A DNA stretch of 64,000 bases from Variovorax gracilis. GTDB taxonomy: Bacteria > Pseudomonadota > Gammaproteobacteria > Burkholderiales > Burkholderiaceae_C. The stretch is from assembly GCF_030317115.1 (NCBI RefSeq), contig NZ_JASZYF010000027.1, positions 1-64,000 on the forward strand. The letters are read 5' to 3'. The notes under the pieces are model-generated. The model had not been told where the DNA came from. It did no database searches and saw nothing but the letters and a program-made list of their open reading frames with translations. Shown in pieces: positions 36,073 through 45,123 of the stretch. Position 1 is the first letter of the stretch. Every line of letters starts with the position of its first letter. A program made the position numbers and the translations under genes.

Positions 36073-36798
36073 TTAAGGGGCCACCGCGGCGCCTTCGACG
36101 CCGTTTCGTTTCAATGCTTCATGGACGAAGCCTGATGCCTTCGCATGCGCAATAAAACCTGCGAGCAAAAAGGAGGCGAGCGAGCCACGGCCTTTGGCCG
36201 ATCCCATCGCTTGCTCGATGACCATGAAGCGCTCCGGCAACAGTCGCAACCCTCCAATCCGCAGCGCATCGGCTTCCAACTGCTGCTTTACGCCGGCCGC
36301 TACTTCCAAATTGGCATGGATGAACGTGTCGACGACAGCGGGCGAGGTCGGCGCGCGGACGATCTCGGCTTCGTGAAGGGAACGCGTCAGGAATAGGTCG
36401 TAAGCGCTTCCTTTACCGACGCCGACGCGAACGCCCGGGCGGTCCACTTCCGCACTGGCTCGGATCGGCGACGCATTGCGGACCAAGTAGCAACCTTCAA
36501 TGAGAACGTACGGCGGTGTGAACTCAATGCCCTTTCCACGAATCGGATCGATCGCAAAAAAACCGACATCTGCCTGTTCGCTCGCAACGGCGTCTACCGC
36601 CTTGCCGGCGCCGTCCAAGACGATGAGCTCAAGTGGCACTCCCAGCTGGCAGGCAAGCGCGCGGGCGAGATCTACGGAGACGCCAGTCGGCCCCTGACCT
36701 TCGTTCTGTCGAGCGAGGATGGGATTGCCGAGGTTGATCGTTGCCCGAAGCACGCCTTTTGGCGCCAGGGCTTCGACGTCATGGGGGGAGTAGCTCAC
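36073..36798 (-). CDS. Signal-less SBP family 3-like protein, possible isomerase
   Basis: This 241-residue protein has the family 3 solute-binding fold ('GVLRATINLGNPILA', 'GVSVDLARALACQLGV', 'YVLIEGCYLV') but no signal peptide, so it is probably cytoplasmic. The GTG at 36798 has GAGGA seven bases upstream; an ATG at 36828 would overlap the PrpF-type gene. A paralogue at 62944-63684 shares long blocks and also lacks a signal. Enzymes built on this fold are known, including cyclohexadienyl dehydratase and, as I recall, a bacterial aconitate isomerase. Lying directly after a PrpF-type isomerase gene in a tricarboxylate cluster, an isomerase role is attractive but unproven. Confidence 0.7.
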   Translation of the reverse strand: MSYSPHDVEALAPKGVLRATINLGNPILARQNEGQGPTGVSVDLARALACQLGVPLELIVLDGAGKAVDAVASEQADVGFFAIDPIRGKGIEFTPPYVLIEGCYLVRNASPIRASAEVDRPGVRVGVGKGSAYDLFLTRSLHEAEIVRAPTSPAVVDTFIHANLEVAAGVKQQLEADALRIGGLRLLPERFMVIEQAMGSAKGRGSLASFLLAGFIAHAKASGFVHEALKRNGVEGAAVAP

Positions 36799-36808
36799 GG
36801 GCACTTCC

Positions 36809-38005
36809 TCAATTGGCGAGCGATGCATCGAAGGGCACGAACACTTGACCCTCCATCAGGCGACGAGCGCTTCGGCTCATGAGCGCCGTGTTGACCGTCC
36901 AGGTCCCGTCGCTTTCTGAAGCATTCGCACCCACGGTCATGGTTCCGGATGGGTGACCAAACCGGATCTCGTCGTGCCGGCCACCGCCGAGGACGCGCGA
37001 CACCAGCGTGCCTGGGATCGCGGCTGCCACTGCGATCGCGACGGCGCCGGTGCCGGTCATTGCGTGGTGCAGCTTGCCCATCGAGAGGATGCGGGCAGAC
37101 AGGCTCATGTCTTCAGGTCGGATCTGCTTGCCACTTGACGCGACATATTCCGTTGGCGACGCGACAAACGCTAGCTTCGGTGTATGGGGGCGCTTCTCGG
37201 TGGCTTCGGCTGCGGTCTTCGCAAGACCCATCGCAACGGTTGCGTGGGCGCGGATGGCTTCGCAGCGCGCGAGCAGCGCGGCATCCGAGTTGAACTCAGG
37301 CTGAAGCTCGGCTCCCTTAAGTCCCAAGGTCGCCGCATCGACGAAGATGGTGGGATTGCCAGCGTTGATGAGGGTGGCTTCAACAACGCCGATGCCGGGC
37401 ACATCGATGACGTCGATCATGCGACCGCTCGGAAACATGGACCCGCCTTCGCCGTCCTCATCCGCTCCCGGATCGAGGAACTCGAGCTTGATCTCGGCTG
37501 CGGGGAAAGTCACGCCGTCGAGTTCGAAGTCCCCGGTCTCCAGGACTTCGCCGCCGCGCATCGGGACGTGGGCAACGATCTTCTTCTGGATGTTGGCCTG
37601 CCAGATGCGGACCGTGGCGATGCCATCGCTCGGCGCTTTCACCAATCCGCGTTCTATCGCAAACGGACCAACGGCGGATGTGAGGTTGCCGCAGTTGCCG
37701 CTCCAGTCCACGACAGGCGACTCGATGGCGACTGCGCCAAACAGATAGTCGACATCACAGTCGTCGCGCGTGCTGGGTCCGACGATCACTACTTTGCTGG
37801 TGCTGGAGGTAGCGCCGCCCATGCCGTCAATTTGCTTGCCGTACGGGTCGGGACTGCCAGTCACTCGCAGCATCAATGCATCGCGGACATTGCCGGGCTC
37901 GCGCGCGGCTACCGGCAGATCGTCGAGGGCGAAGAAGACGCCCTTGCTCGTACCACCGCGCATGTGCGTAGCGCGGATACCAATTTGGGAAGATTTCGTG
38001 CTCAT
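36809..38005 (-). CDS. PrpF-family isomerase
   Basis: This 398-residue protein has the PrpF signature MRGGTSKGVFF near the N-terminus, the GGATSSTSKVVIV segment, the SGNCGNL segment with its conserved cysteine, and 'HPSGTM' near the C-terminus. PrpF relatives shift double bonds in tricarboxylates: methylaconitate isomerase and 4-oxalomesaconate tautomerase are the known examples. The ATG at 38005 has AAGGAA upstream and overlaps the lactonase stop by four bases. With two aconitases in the window, trans/cis-aconitate or a substituted aconitate is the likely substrate. PrpB, PrpC and PrpD are absent nearby, so a plain methylcitrate cycle is not supported. Confidence 0.85.
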   Translation of the reverse strand: MSTKSSQIGIRATHMRGGTSKGVFFALDDLPVAAREPGNVRDALMLRVTGSPDPYGKQIDGMGGATSSTSKVVIVGPSTRDDCDVDYLFGAVAIESPVVDWSGNCGNLTSAVGPFAIERGLVKAPSDGIATVRIWQANIQKKIVAHVPMRGGEVLETGDFELDGVTFPAAEIKLEFLDPGADEDGEGGSMFPSGRMIDVIDVPGIGVVEATLINAGNPTIFVDAATLGLKGAELQPEFNSDAALLARCEAIRAHATVAMGLAKTAAEATEKRPHTPKLAFVASPTEYVASSGKQIRPEDMSLSARILSMGKLHHAMTGTGAVAIAVAAAIPGTLVSRVLGGGRHDEIRFGHPSGTMTVGANASESDGTWTVNTALMSRSARRLMEGQVFVPFDASLAN

Positions 38006-39090
38006 GGAGTTCCTTTGGGATGAGAGGTGAACGCTATGCAGACGGGACTGCCGGTGGTGGCCAGTTGCGTGGCCTTCAAATTTCCCGCGTCGACGTGGAC
38101 GATCGAGTCGGCGTCTTCGTTCGCAACAACGACTGAATCGCACTCGGGAAGGATGGTGATGAAGCGAGGGACCTCGCCCTGAACGTTGGTCCAGGCAGGC
38201 GACGAGAGGGTGCCTCTTTCGCGGTCAATGTCGAATCGCACAGCGCTCCCGTGCCCTCGATTCGTGACGTACAAAAAACTTTCGTCCGGGGAGAGTGCAA
38301 TGCCAGCGCCAGTGTTCTCTCCGGTGAACCAATCGGGAACGCTGCTTGTTCGCTGGACGGCACGCAATGATCCGCTCGTCGCATCGAAGCGCACAGCAAG
38401 CACCTGGCTGGAAAGCTCCAGCACAAGCCAGGCGCGGCTTCCGTCCGCACTGAAGGCCATGTGCCTCGGCCCGCTCATAGGCGCGGTACTGAACGTTGAC
38501 ACCAAGCGCAATTCGCCACAGTGCTCGTCGATGGCCACGGTGTGCACCGCATCGCCGCCTTTGTCTGGAACGAGAAGCCAATGGCCTGAAGGATCCAGCA
38601 GAACCTGATGAGGATGCGCACCGCGCTGCTGGGTTCTATGAGGACCAGGACGGTTTGGCAGGGCCAGCACGTGCGCCGCGTTCCCCAGCGAGCCATCGTC
38701 GTTCACGGGTAGCGACACCAGGTTGCCCGAGGCGTAATTCGCAACCAGGAGCCAGCGACGGCTGGCGCTGAGTGCGAGATGGACCGGATTGGTCCCCTGA
38801 GTGGGGCGTGAACCAAGAGGGGCGAGCTCACCGCTGGTCTCGATACGAAAAGTGCTCAGCGCTGATCCATCGCCGTGCACGCAGTGCAGGGCTTGCCGGA
38901 ACTCGTCGATCAGCAGGTACGAAGGATTCTCGCCAGCAGCCACGGTGTGCAGATGGGTCCACGTCCCAGCGGCCGTCACGTCGAACACGCCAATGCCGCG
39001 ACCTCTCGCTTGTCGGGCAGTCGTGGTTCGGCAGCCGATGAAAGCGCGAAAGGCGCGATCGGGTTTGCTTGAGCGGGGGTTTGTCTCCAT
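38002..39090 (-). CDS. Beta-propeller lactonase (Pgl/YbhE family), cytoplasmic
   Basis: This 362-residue protein is a seven-bladed beta-propeller of the 6-phosphogluconolactonase / carboxymuconate-cyclase family (COG2706 type). Repeated motifs such as 'GTNPVHLALSASRRWLLVANY', 'LLVPDKGGDAVHTV' and 'LYVTNRGHGSAVRFD' mark successive blades. It has no signal peptide. It overlaps the PrpF-type gene by four bases. I infer opening or closing of a lactone of a tricarboxylic acid rather than 6-phosphogluconolactone, because no pentose-phosphate gene is near. A secreted paralogue lies at 57516-58742. Confidence 0.83.
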   Translation of the reverse strand: METNPRSSKPDRAFRAFIGCRTTTARQARGRGIGVFDVTAAGTWTHLHTVAAGENPSYLLIDEFRQALHCVHGDGSALSTFRIETSGELAPLGSRPTQGTNPVHLALSASRRWLLVANYASGNLVSLPVNDDGSLGNAAHVLALPNRPGPHRTQQRGAHPHQVLLDPSGHWLLVPDKGGDAVHTVAIDEHCGELRLVSTFSTAPMSGPRHMAFSADGSRAWLVLELSSQVLAVRFDATSGSLRAVQRTSSVPDWFTGENTGAGIALSPDESFLYVTNRGHGSAVRFDIDRERGTLSSPAWTNVQGEVPRFITILPECDSVVVANEDADSIVHVDAGNLKATQLATTGSPVCIAFTSHPKGTP

Positions 39091-39113
39091 CTCTTGACCG
39101 TTTGTTAGATTGA

Positions 39114-39142
39114 ATTATATGATCACTTTCGACAGTACGCAA
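39114..39142 (-). promoter_or_regulatory. Candidate sigma-70 promoter of the lactonase-PrpF-SBP operon
   Basis: On the minus strand a perfect TATAAT (-10) at 39114-39119 lies 17 bases from TTGCGT (-35) at 39137-39142. Transcription would start about 17 bases before the lactonase ATG. The region is shared with the divergent TctC gene at 39184. Confidence 0.55.
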
Positions 39143-39183
39143 TTTTCGACGCATCCCCTTTCAATTCATCTGGAGACAACCCC

Positions 39184-40167
39184 ATGCCCATTTCTCGCCG
39201 TTCCCTTTTGCAGGCCAGTGCGGTCGCCCTTCTCATCAGCGCGGTTAGCCGTCTGACCTTCGCCCAAGACAAATTTCCGTCGAAGCCGATCACCCTGATC
39301 GTTCCTCAGCCTGCGGGTGGGGATGCAGACGTGGTGTGCCGCAGCCTCCAGACCAAGATGCAGGAAGTGCTCGGCCAGCCGGTGGTGATCGATAACCGCG
39401 GCGGCGCCGGTGGAAACATCGGGACAGCGGTGGGCGCGAAAGCGCCCCCGGACGGCTATACGGTCACATTCGTGAATCAGGGGACCATGGCGCTGAACCC
39501 AACGCTCTATCCCAATCCCGGCTTCAAGGTAGAGAACTTCGCTCCCGTCACCTGGTTGACGTCCATCGACCTGGTCATCGTCGCGCACCCCTCCGTGCCA
39601 GCCAACAACCTCAAGGAATTCCTCGATCTGGCTCGGAAGGAGTCTGGCAAGTACACCTACGGAACGGCCGGCAATGGGAGTGCCAATCACCTGGCTGGCG
39701 AAATGCTCAAGGCGATGGCCAAGGTCGACATCACGCACGTGCCCTACAAGGGTGGCGGCCCCGCCATCATTGCGCTGCTGGGCGGAGAGATCAGCGCGGT
39801 GGTGGCTTTTCCGCTGGCGGCGTTGCCCCACATCAAAGCCGGCAAACTAAAGGCGCTCGCCGTCACCGGCAAGAAGCGCTCGAAGACGTTGCCGGATGTA
39901 CCGACGGTGGCCGAAAGTGGAGTGACCGGCTATGAGTTTGTGTCCTGGATGGGCCTGGCGGTGCCAAAAGGAACGCCCGAGGCCGCCATCCAGAAAGTTC
40001 ATTCGGCGGCCGCAGCGGCATTGAAGGACAAGGGCGTCGCGGAGCGGCTGTCGGCCGGCATGACCGAGCCGGTTGGTGCGGGGCCGAAGGAGTTCGGGGA
40101 GTTGATCTCGCGTGAAGGCGAACGCTGGTCAAAGATGATCAAGCAGTTCGGCATGAAGATTGACTGA
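39184..40167 (+). CDS. TctC/Bug-family solute-binding protein, possible Tat signal
   Basis: This 327-residue receptor starts MPISRRSLLQ, then has a hydrophobic segment ending near 'TFAQD', so a twin-arginine export signal is likely. The mature domain is a Bug receptor ('LIVPQPAGGDADVVCRSL', 'HVPYKGGGPAIIALLGG'). It is divergent from the lactonase/PrpF operon and runs into a GntR-type regulator gene. It should bind a carboxylate, plausibly the tricarboxylate degraded by the surrounding enzymes. No membrane partner is encoded here. Confidence 0.87.
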   Translation: MPISRRSLLQASAVALLISAVSRLTFAQDKFPSKPITLIVPQPAGGDADVVCRSLQTKMQEVLGQPVVIDNRGGAGGNIGTAVGAKAPPDGYTVTFVNQGTMALNPTLYPNPGFKVENFAPVTWLTSIDLVIVAHPSVPANNLKEFLDLARKESGKYTYGTAGNGSANHLAGEMLKAMAKVDITHVPYKGGGPAIIALLGGEISAVVAFPLAALPHIKAGKLKALAVTGKKRSKTLPDVPTVAESGVTGYEFVSWMGLAVPKGTPEAAIQKVHSAAAAALKDKGVAERLSAGMTEPVGAGPKEFGELISREGERWSKMIKQFGMKID

Positions 40168-40210
40168 ACTCCTATGCACCGGACCTGTCGCTGCCTCTAG
40201 ACTACGAGAG

Positions 40211-41137
40211 ATGGCTTCGGAAAATGAAACGGCTTCGGCCCAGGAACTGACCTCCTTGCAGCAGCGGGTGGCGAGGGAGATCGTCGCATTGGTGCGTCGG
40301 GACAACCGCCTCGCAGGAGATCACCTACCGGAGATCCATCTGGCCCAGCACATCGGAACGTCTCGCTCCCCGATCCAGGCGGCCCTGCGGCATCTTGCGC
40401 ACCTCGGAGTCCTGCAGCAGGACGCCAACCGCGGGTTCTTTTTGAGCATGGACGCGAAGGACTGGGACGGTTCCGTTTCGGACCTTCTCTCCACCGACGA
40501 TCCGTTGTACCTGCGAATCGCGGATGACCGGCAATCGAACCGCCTCCCTGATGAACTGACCGAAGCCGACTTGATGCGCCGCTATGGGGTGGCCCGCAGC
40601 ACCCTGCGCAAGGTCCTCTCTCGCATTTCCGAAGAGGGTTGGATCGAGCAGAGCATGGGACATGGGTGGCGCTTCCTGTCGATGATCGATTCGCCGGATG
40701 CCTACGAGGAGAGCTACCTCTTCCGACAGTCCATCGAGCCGGGAGCCATCCTCGGCCCATCGTTCATGTTCGTGCCTGCAGAGCTCAAACAGCTACGTCG
40801 GGAGCAACAACGCATCGTGGACGGGGGGTTCCAGACCATGACCCCCATCGAACTCTTCGAGTCGAACAGTCACTTCCACGAGACCCTTGCGAAATGGGGC
40901 AACAACCGCTTTGTCCTGCAATCCGTGCGCCGCATCAACCAACTGCGGCGGCTCGTGGAATACCGCCAGGCCTCCAAGCGAGGTCCGCGGCACACCCAGG
41001 CGGCTGAACATCTCGCGATCCTCGATGCGATCGAGAAGCAGGACTTCATGCAAGCTGCCAACTTGATGCGGGCGCACCTGAACGGCGCGCGACGCAACAA
41101 GATGCGGGACGCCGAAGTCTTCTCCCAAGCCGCCTGA
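40211..41137 (+). CDS. GntR-type regulator with two winged-helix domains
   Basis: This 308-residue protein seems to contain two tandem winged helix-turn-helix units: one at about residues 12-75 ('LAQHIGTSRSPIQAALRHL') and one at about 85-155 ('LMRRYGVARSTLRKVLSRI'), followed by an all-helical FCD-like ligand domain. The ATG at 40211 avoids overlap with the receptor gene; an upstream TTG at 40160 is possible. It lies between two receptor genes and probably controls the aconitase/CitMHS group downstream and/or the divergent lactonase operon. The doubled DNA-binding unit is unusual for this family. Confidence 0.8.
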   Translation: MASENETASAQELTSLQQRVAREIVALVRRDNRLAGDHLPEIHLAQHIGTSRSPIQAALRHLAHLGVLQQDANRGFFLSMDAKDWDGSVSDLLSTDDPLYLRIADDRQSNRLPDELTEADLMRRYGVARSTLRKVLSRISEEGWIEQSMGHGWRFLSMIDSPDAYEESYLFRQSIEPGAILGPSFMFVPAELKQLRREQQRIVDGGFQTMTPIELFESNSHFHETLAKWGNNRFVLQSVRRINQLRRLVEYRQASKRGPRHTQAAEHLAILDAIEKQDFMQAANLMRAHLNGARRNKMRDAEVFSQAA

Positions 41138-41253
41138 GGGCGGCCCCCCTCGTTCCCAGAAACATCCTCAGGCGACGATCGCCTGAACGGCGGCAGTGCG
41201 CGCCCGCGACCTTACGTCCCGTAACGTGCTGCAGGGTAAACCCGCGCCCACGA

Positions 41254-41284
41254 TTGGTTAAAGTGATTAGAACATACAAACCAA
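41254..41284. promoter_or_regulatory. Inverted repeat before the receptor-aconitase-CitMHS group
   Basis: TTGGTT (41254-41259) and AACCAA (41279-41284) form six-base arms around a 19-base spacer in the 208-base gap before the TctC gene at 41346. It may be a regulator site, for example for the GntR protein encoded just upstream. The arms are short, so chance is possible. Confidence 0.3.
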
Positions 41285-41345
41285 GCCAGACGACGTTCTT
41301 TCAGATTCGCTTTGGCACAAACCACCACCCCACGAAGGAGACATC

Positions 41346-42308
41346 ATGAGAAGTTCGGTCCAAAAGCTGTTGCGTGCTACTGCGTTGGTTGCGGCGCTCG
41401 CAGGGACTGTGTCGGCGCAGGCGCTGGAAACAGTGCGCTTCATGGCCCCGGGTTCGCCGGGAGGCGGCTACGACCAGACCGCCCGCACCCTTGGTAAGGC
41501 ATTGCAGGAAGCTGGCGTCGCCAAGAGCGCGATGTACGACAACAAGAACGGCGCTGGCGGCACGATCGGCCTGGCCCAGTTCGCCAACGGTTCCAAGGGC
41601 GACGTGAACGCGCTATGCGTCATGGGCGCCATCATGGTGACGGGCATCGTGCAGAACAAGCCGCAGATCACCCTCGCGAACGTGACGCCCGTCGCGCGCC
41701 TCTTCACCGAATACAACATCATCGCGGTCCGAAAGGATTCCCCGCACAAGACCATTGATGACCTGATGACCGAGTTCAAGAAGAACCCGGCCAGCGTCAA
41801 GTGGGGCGGCGGTTCGAAGGGATCCGTCGATCACATCGGTACCGCCGAACTCGCTGGGAAAGCCGGAGTGCCGGCAGCCAAGGTCAACTACGTGCCGTTC
41901 GGTGGTGGCGGAGAGGTGGTCTCTGCAACGCTTGGTGGCCATGTCACCGCGATCACCGGCGGCTACGCCGAGCTCGCCAAGTATGTGGAATCCGGCCAGT
42001 TCCGAGTCCTTGCCGTCGGCTCGCCAACACGCATGGCTGGTGTGGATGCACCCACCCTGAAGGAGGCGGGCTACGACATGCAGATCGGAAATTGGCGCGG
42101 TGTCTACGGCGCAGCCAACTTGACCGCGGCTCAGCGCAAAGAACTCACCGATGCCGTCATCGCTGCCACCAAGACAAAGAGCTGGCAGGACGCGGTGAAG
42201 ACCAACGCCTGGTCGCCCAGTGTGATCACCGGCGACGAATTCTCGAAGTTCGTGGATGACGAGCACTCGCGCCTGCGCACGGTCATGACCAATGTCGGCC
42301 TCATCTGA
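41346..42308 (+). CDS. TctC/Bug-family periplasmic solute-binding protein
   Basis: This 320-residue receptor has a Sec signal peptide (about residues 1-26, ending VSAQA) and the Bug fold ('VRFMAPGSPGGGYDQTAR', 'NVTPVARLFTEYNIIAV', 'YVPFGGGGEVVSA'). AAGGAG precedes the ATG. It is followed by an aconitase gene and a CitMHS carrier gene on the same strand, which points to a tricarboxylate ligand such as citrate or aconitate. No TctA/TctB genes follow, so it may feed membrane subunits encoded elsewhere. Confidence 0.87.
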   Translation: MRSSVQKLLRATALVAALAGTVSAQALETVRFMAPGSPGGGYDQTARTLGKALQEAGVAKSAMYDNKNGAGGTIGLAQFANGSKGDVNALCVMGAIMVTGIVQNKPQITLANVTPVARLFTEYNIIAVRKDSPHKTIDDLMTEFKKNPASVKWGGGSKGSVDHIGTAELAGKAGVPAAKVNYVPFGGGGEVVSATLGGHVTAITGGYAELAKYVESGQFRVLAVGSPTRMAGVDAPTLKEAGYDMQIGNWRGVYGAANLTAAQRKELTDAVIAATKTKSWQDAVKTNAWSPSVITGDEFSKFVDDEHSRLRTVMTNVGLI

Positions 42309-42345
42309 TCCACAACAAAACGTCCACCCACATCAAGGAAGACAA

Positions 42346-45123
42346 ATGACTGTCGAATCCAACATCAAGCAACTTCCCTTGGCAAACCGTTCGGTGCGCT
42401 ATGTCTCGATCGCAGGGGTGGAAGGTATCGATTCCCTGCCGTTCTCAATGCGCATCCTGCTTGAGAACCTCCTGCGCCAGGCCAGCCGCGGTGTGGACAC
42501 CCACGCGGAAGTCGATGCTTTGCTCGCACGCCGCATCGGCAGCGGGCTCACTTTCTACCCGGTTCGCGTGTATGGCCAGGACATCCTCGGCCAGGTGATG
42601 CTGGTCGACATGGCGGGTATTCGCGACGCCGTCGCCGACGCAGGGGGCGATCCGCTCCAGGTGTTCCCGAAGGTGCCAGTGGACGTGATCATCGATCACT
42701 CACTGCAGGTCGACAGCTGGGCAACGCCGAACGCACGCCGCATCAACCTCGAGCGCGAATACGAGCGCAATGGAGAGCGCTTTGCGTTCCTCCGCTGGTG
42801 CAGCAGCAGCTTCGAAGGCGTGCGCATCGTACCGCCGGGCAAGGGGATCATGCATCAGATCCACCTCGAGTACATCGGTAAGGTCGTGTGGACCGAGAAG
42901 ACCGCCGATGGGGAGCTCGCAATTCCCGACACCTGCGTCGGAACGGACAGCCACACCCCCATGATCAACGGACTGGGCGTTTTGGGCTGGGGTGTGGGCG
43001 GCATCGAGGCCGAGGCGGTAATGGTGGGCAAGCCGGTCGCGCTGGCTCTTCCTGAAGTTGTCGGTATCGAAGTGAAGGGAAAACTGCGCGAAGGCGTGCT
43101 GCCGACGGACCTGGTTCTGGCGATCACACAGCAGATGCGCAGCCTGGGCGTCGTCGGCAAGTTCGTCGAATTCTTCGGCAATGGTCTCGAAGCCCTGCCG
43201 CTGGGAGACCGCGGAATGATCGCGAACATGGCGCCGGAGTACGGCGCTACCGCCGTCTACTTCCCGATCGACGAGCGCACCATGGACTACCTGCGCATGA
43301 CAGGTCGCGAGGACGATCAGATTGAACTGATTGAAGCCTATGCGAAGGCGCAGAAGCTCTGGCGGAGCGCCGATACCCCCGCACCGAAATTCGATACTGT
43401 TGTAACGCTGGATCTCGACACGATTCGACCTTGCCTGGCTGGGCCTCGCAACCCCGAAGACCACTTGGATCTCGAAACCGTTCCGACGGCGTTCTTGCAG
43501 CACCACCAGGAGATCGCGGGGCGACCTCTCGATCCGAACCGCTCCGTCCCGGTGAGAGGCGAAAAATTCTCGCTGCGCGATGGCGCCGTTCTCATCGCAG
43601 CCATCACGAGTTGCACGAACACGGCCAACCCGGTGAACATGATGGCTGCCGGTCTGGTCGCGAAGAAAGCTGTCGCGCTGGGTCTGAAGACGCAGCCCTG
43701 GGTGAAGACCTCGCTGGTTCCAGGCAGTCATGTGACCGCTGCGGTCCTCGAAAAGGCTGGATTGCAAGGCGCCTTGGATACCCTTGGCTTCCATATCGCC
43801 GGCTTTGGCTGCACTACCTGCAATGGCGGCTCTGGCCCGTTGCCCGAACCGCTGGTTGAAGCCATCGAGCGGGAGAAACTCGTGGGCACGGCGGTGCTGT
43901 CCGGCAACCGCAACTTCGAAGGTCGCATCCACCCGAACGTGCGCGCCGCATACCTGGGCTCGCCTGCGCTTGTCGTCGTCTACGCACTGACCGGTTCACT
44001 GACGGTCGACGTGACGAAAGAGGTGATCGGCGTCGGCAGCAATGGCCAGCCTGTCTATCTTCGCGACATCTGGCCGACGGCTGTTGAGATCGCCCAGGCC
44101 GTGGCCGGTTCCTACGAGCCGCAACTCTTCCGCGAAAAATACGCGGATCTCTTCGACGGCGGCGAAGCGTGGGACGCGTTGTCCGGGGAGCGAAGCGAGC
44201 GCTTTCCCTGGCAGGAAACGAGCACCTACGTACGACGTCCACCGTACTTCGAAAACCTGTCGCGGGAGGCTGCGCCGGTCCAGGACATCGTCGGCATGCG
44301 CCCCCTGGTGATCCTTGGCGACTCGGTGACGACCGACCATATCTCGCCCTCGGGCGCCATCAGTCTCGGCACGCCAGCCGCTGACTTCTTGCTCGCCAAG
44401 GGCATCGAGAAGCGAGACTTCAACAACTACACGACCCGCCGGGGCAACCACGATGTCGCCGTGCGGGCGACCTTTGCCAACATCCGTCTGCGCAACCGTA
44501 TCGTGCCAGGCGTCGAGGGGGGCGTGACCAAGCTGATGCCTGAGGGGGAACAGATGCGGGTGTTCGAAGCGGCCGAGGAATACCTGCGCCGCGAAGTGCC
44601 ACTTGCCGTCATCGCCGGCAAGAACTATGGCTGCGGTTCGTCTCGCGACTGGGCCGCGAAAGGTGTGGCATTGCTCGGGGTGAAGGCGGTCATCGCAGAG
44701 AGCTTCGAGCGCATCCATCGGACGAATCTTGTTGGCATGGGCGTCTTGCCGCTGCAGTTTGAACCTGGCACCACTGCCGAATCCCTCGGTCTGGACGGAA
44801 GCGAGACGATCGACATCCCAGCGCTCGCGGAAAACCTCGATGTATCCGGTCGCATTGAAGCAATCGTGCGACGCGCCGACGGCACGACGACAAGGGTGCC
44901 GCTGACGATCAGGCTCGACACCAGCGAAGACGTCGAGTACTGGCGCCATGGTGGCATTCTTCCTCTCGTGTGGCGCGACTACGTCTCCGGGAAGTCTGAA
45001 GATCACGTGTCTCACTCTGCTGCGGAGATCGCGCCAGATGTCGGCGGGCCGCAGCACGAACTGCCGGACGCCATGCCAGGCAGCGAAGTCCCGAGCGCTA
45101 CCCAAGGCGCCTCGATGGGCTGA
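42346..45123 (+). CDS. Aconitase-family hydratase (AcnA type), first copy
   Basis: This 925-residue protein has the full AcnA architecture: the DSHTPMINGLGVLGWGVGG motif, three iron-sulfur cysteines at 423, 489 and 492, and the C-terminal swivel domain with 'YGCGSSRDWAAKG'. The third cysteine is followed by Asn493 (CTTCNGGSG), whereas aconitases usually have Ile there; that position faces the substrate. I chose the ATG at 42346, with AAGGAA five bases upstream. It lies between a tricarboxylate receptor and a CitMHS carrier. It probably hydrates or dehydrates a tricarboxylate, and the substitution raises the chance that the substrate is not plain citrate. The C-terminal 35 residues are extra and acidic. 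Confidence 0.87.
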   Translation: MTVESNIKQLPLANRSVRYVSIAGVEGIDSLPFSMRILLENLLRQASRGVDTHAEVDALLARRIGSGLTFYPVRVYGQDILGQVMLVDMAGIRDAVADAGGDPLQVFPKVPVDVIIDHSLQVDSWATPNARRINLEREYERNGERFAFLRWCSSSFEGVRIVPPGKGIMHQIHLEYIGKVVWTEKTADGELAIPDTCVGTDSHTPMINGLGVLGWGVGGIEAEAVMVGKPVALALPEVVGIEVKGKLREGVLPTDLVLAITQQMRSLGVVGKFVEFFGNGLEALPLGDRGMIANMAPEYGATAVYFPIDERTMDYLRMTGREDDQIELIEAYAKAQKLWRSADTPAPKFDTVVTLDLDTIRPCLAGPRNPEDHLDLETVPTAFLQHHQEIAGRPLDPNRSVPVRGEKFSLRDGAVLIAAITSCTNTANPVNMMAAGLVAKKAVALGLKTQPWVKTSLVPGSHVTAAVLEKAGLQGALDTLGFHIAGFGCTTCNGGSGPLPEPLVEAIEREKLVGTAVLSGNRNFEGRIHPNVRAAYLGSPALVVVYALTGSLTVDVTKEVIGVGSNGQPVYLRDIWPTAVEIAQAVAGSYEPQLFREKYADLFDGGEAWDALSGERSERFPWQETSTYVRRPPYFENLSREAAPVQDIVGMRPLVILGDSVTTDHISPSGAISLGTPAADFLLAKGIEKRDFNNYTTRRGNHDVAVRATFANIRLRNRIVPGVEGGVTKLMPEGEQMRVFEAAEEYLRREVPLAVIAGKNYGCGSSRDWAAKGVALLGVKAVIAESFERIHRTNLVGMGVLPLQFEPGTTAESLGLDGSETIDIPALAENLDVSGRIEAIVRRADGTTTRVPLTIRLDTSEDVEYWRHGGILPLVWRDYVSGKSEDHVSHSAAEIAPDVGGPQHELPDAMPGSEVPSATQGASMG

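Noticed and set aside
36809..45123. Methylcitrate (propionate) cycle with PrpF and AcnD
   Set aside because: PrpB and PrpC genes are absent and the surrounding CitMHS, lactonase and receptor genes point to tricarboxylate uptake; AcnD-like function of the first aconitase cannot be excluded but is not supported.
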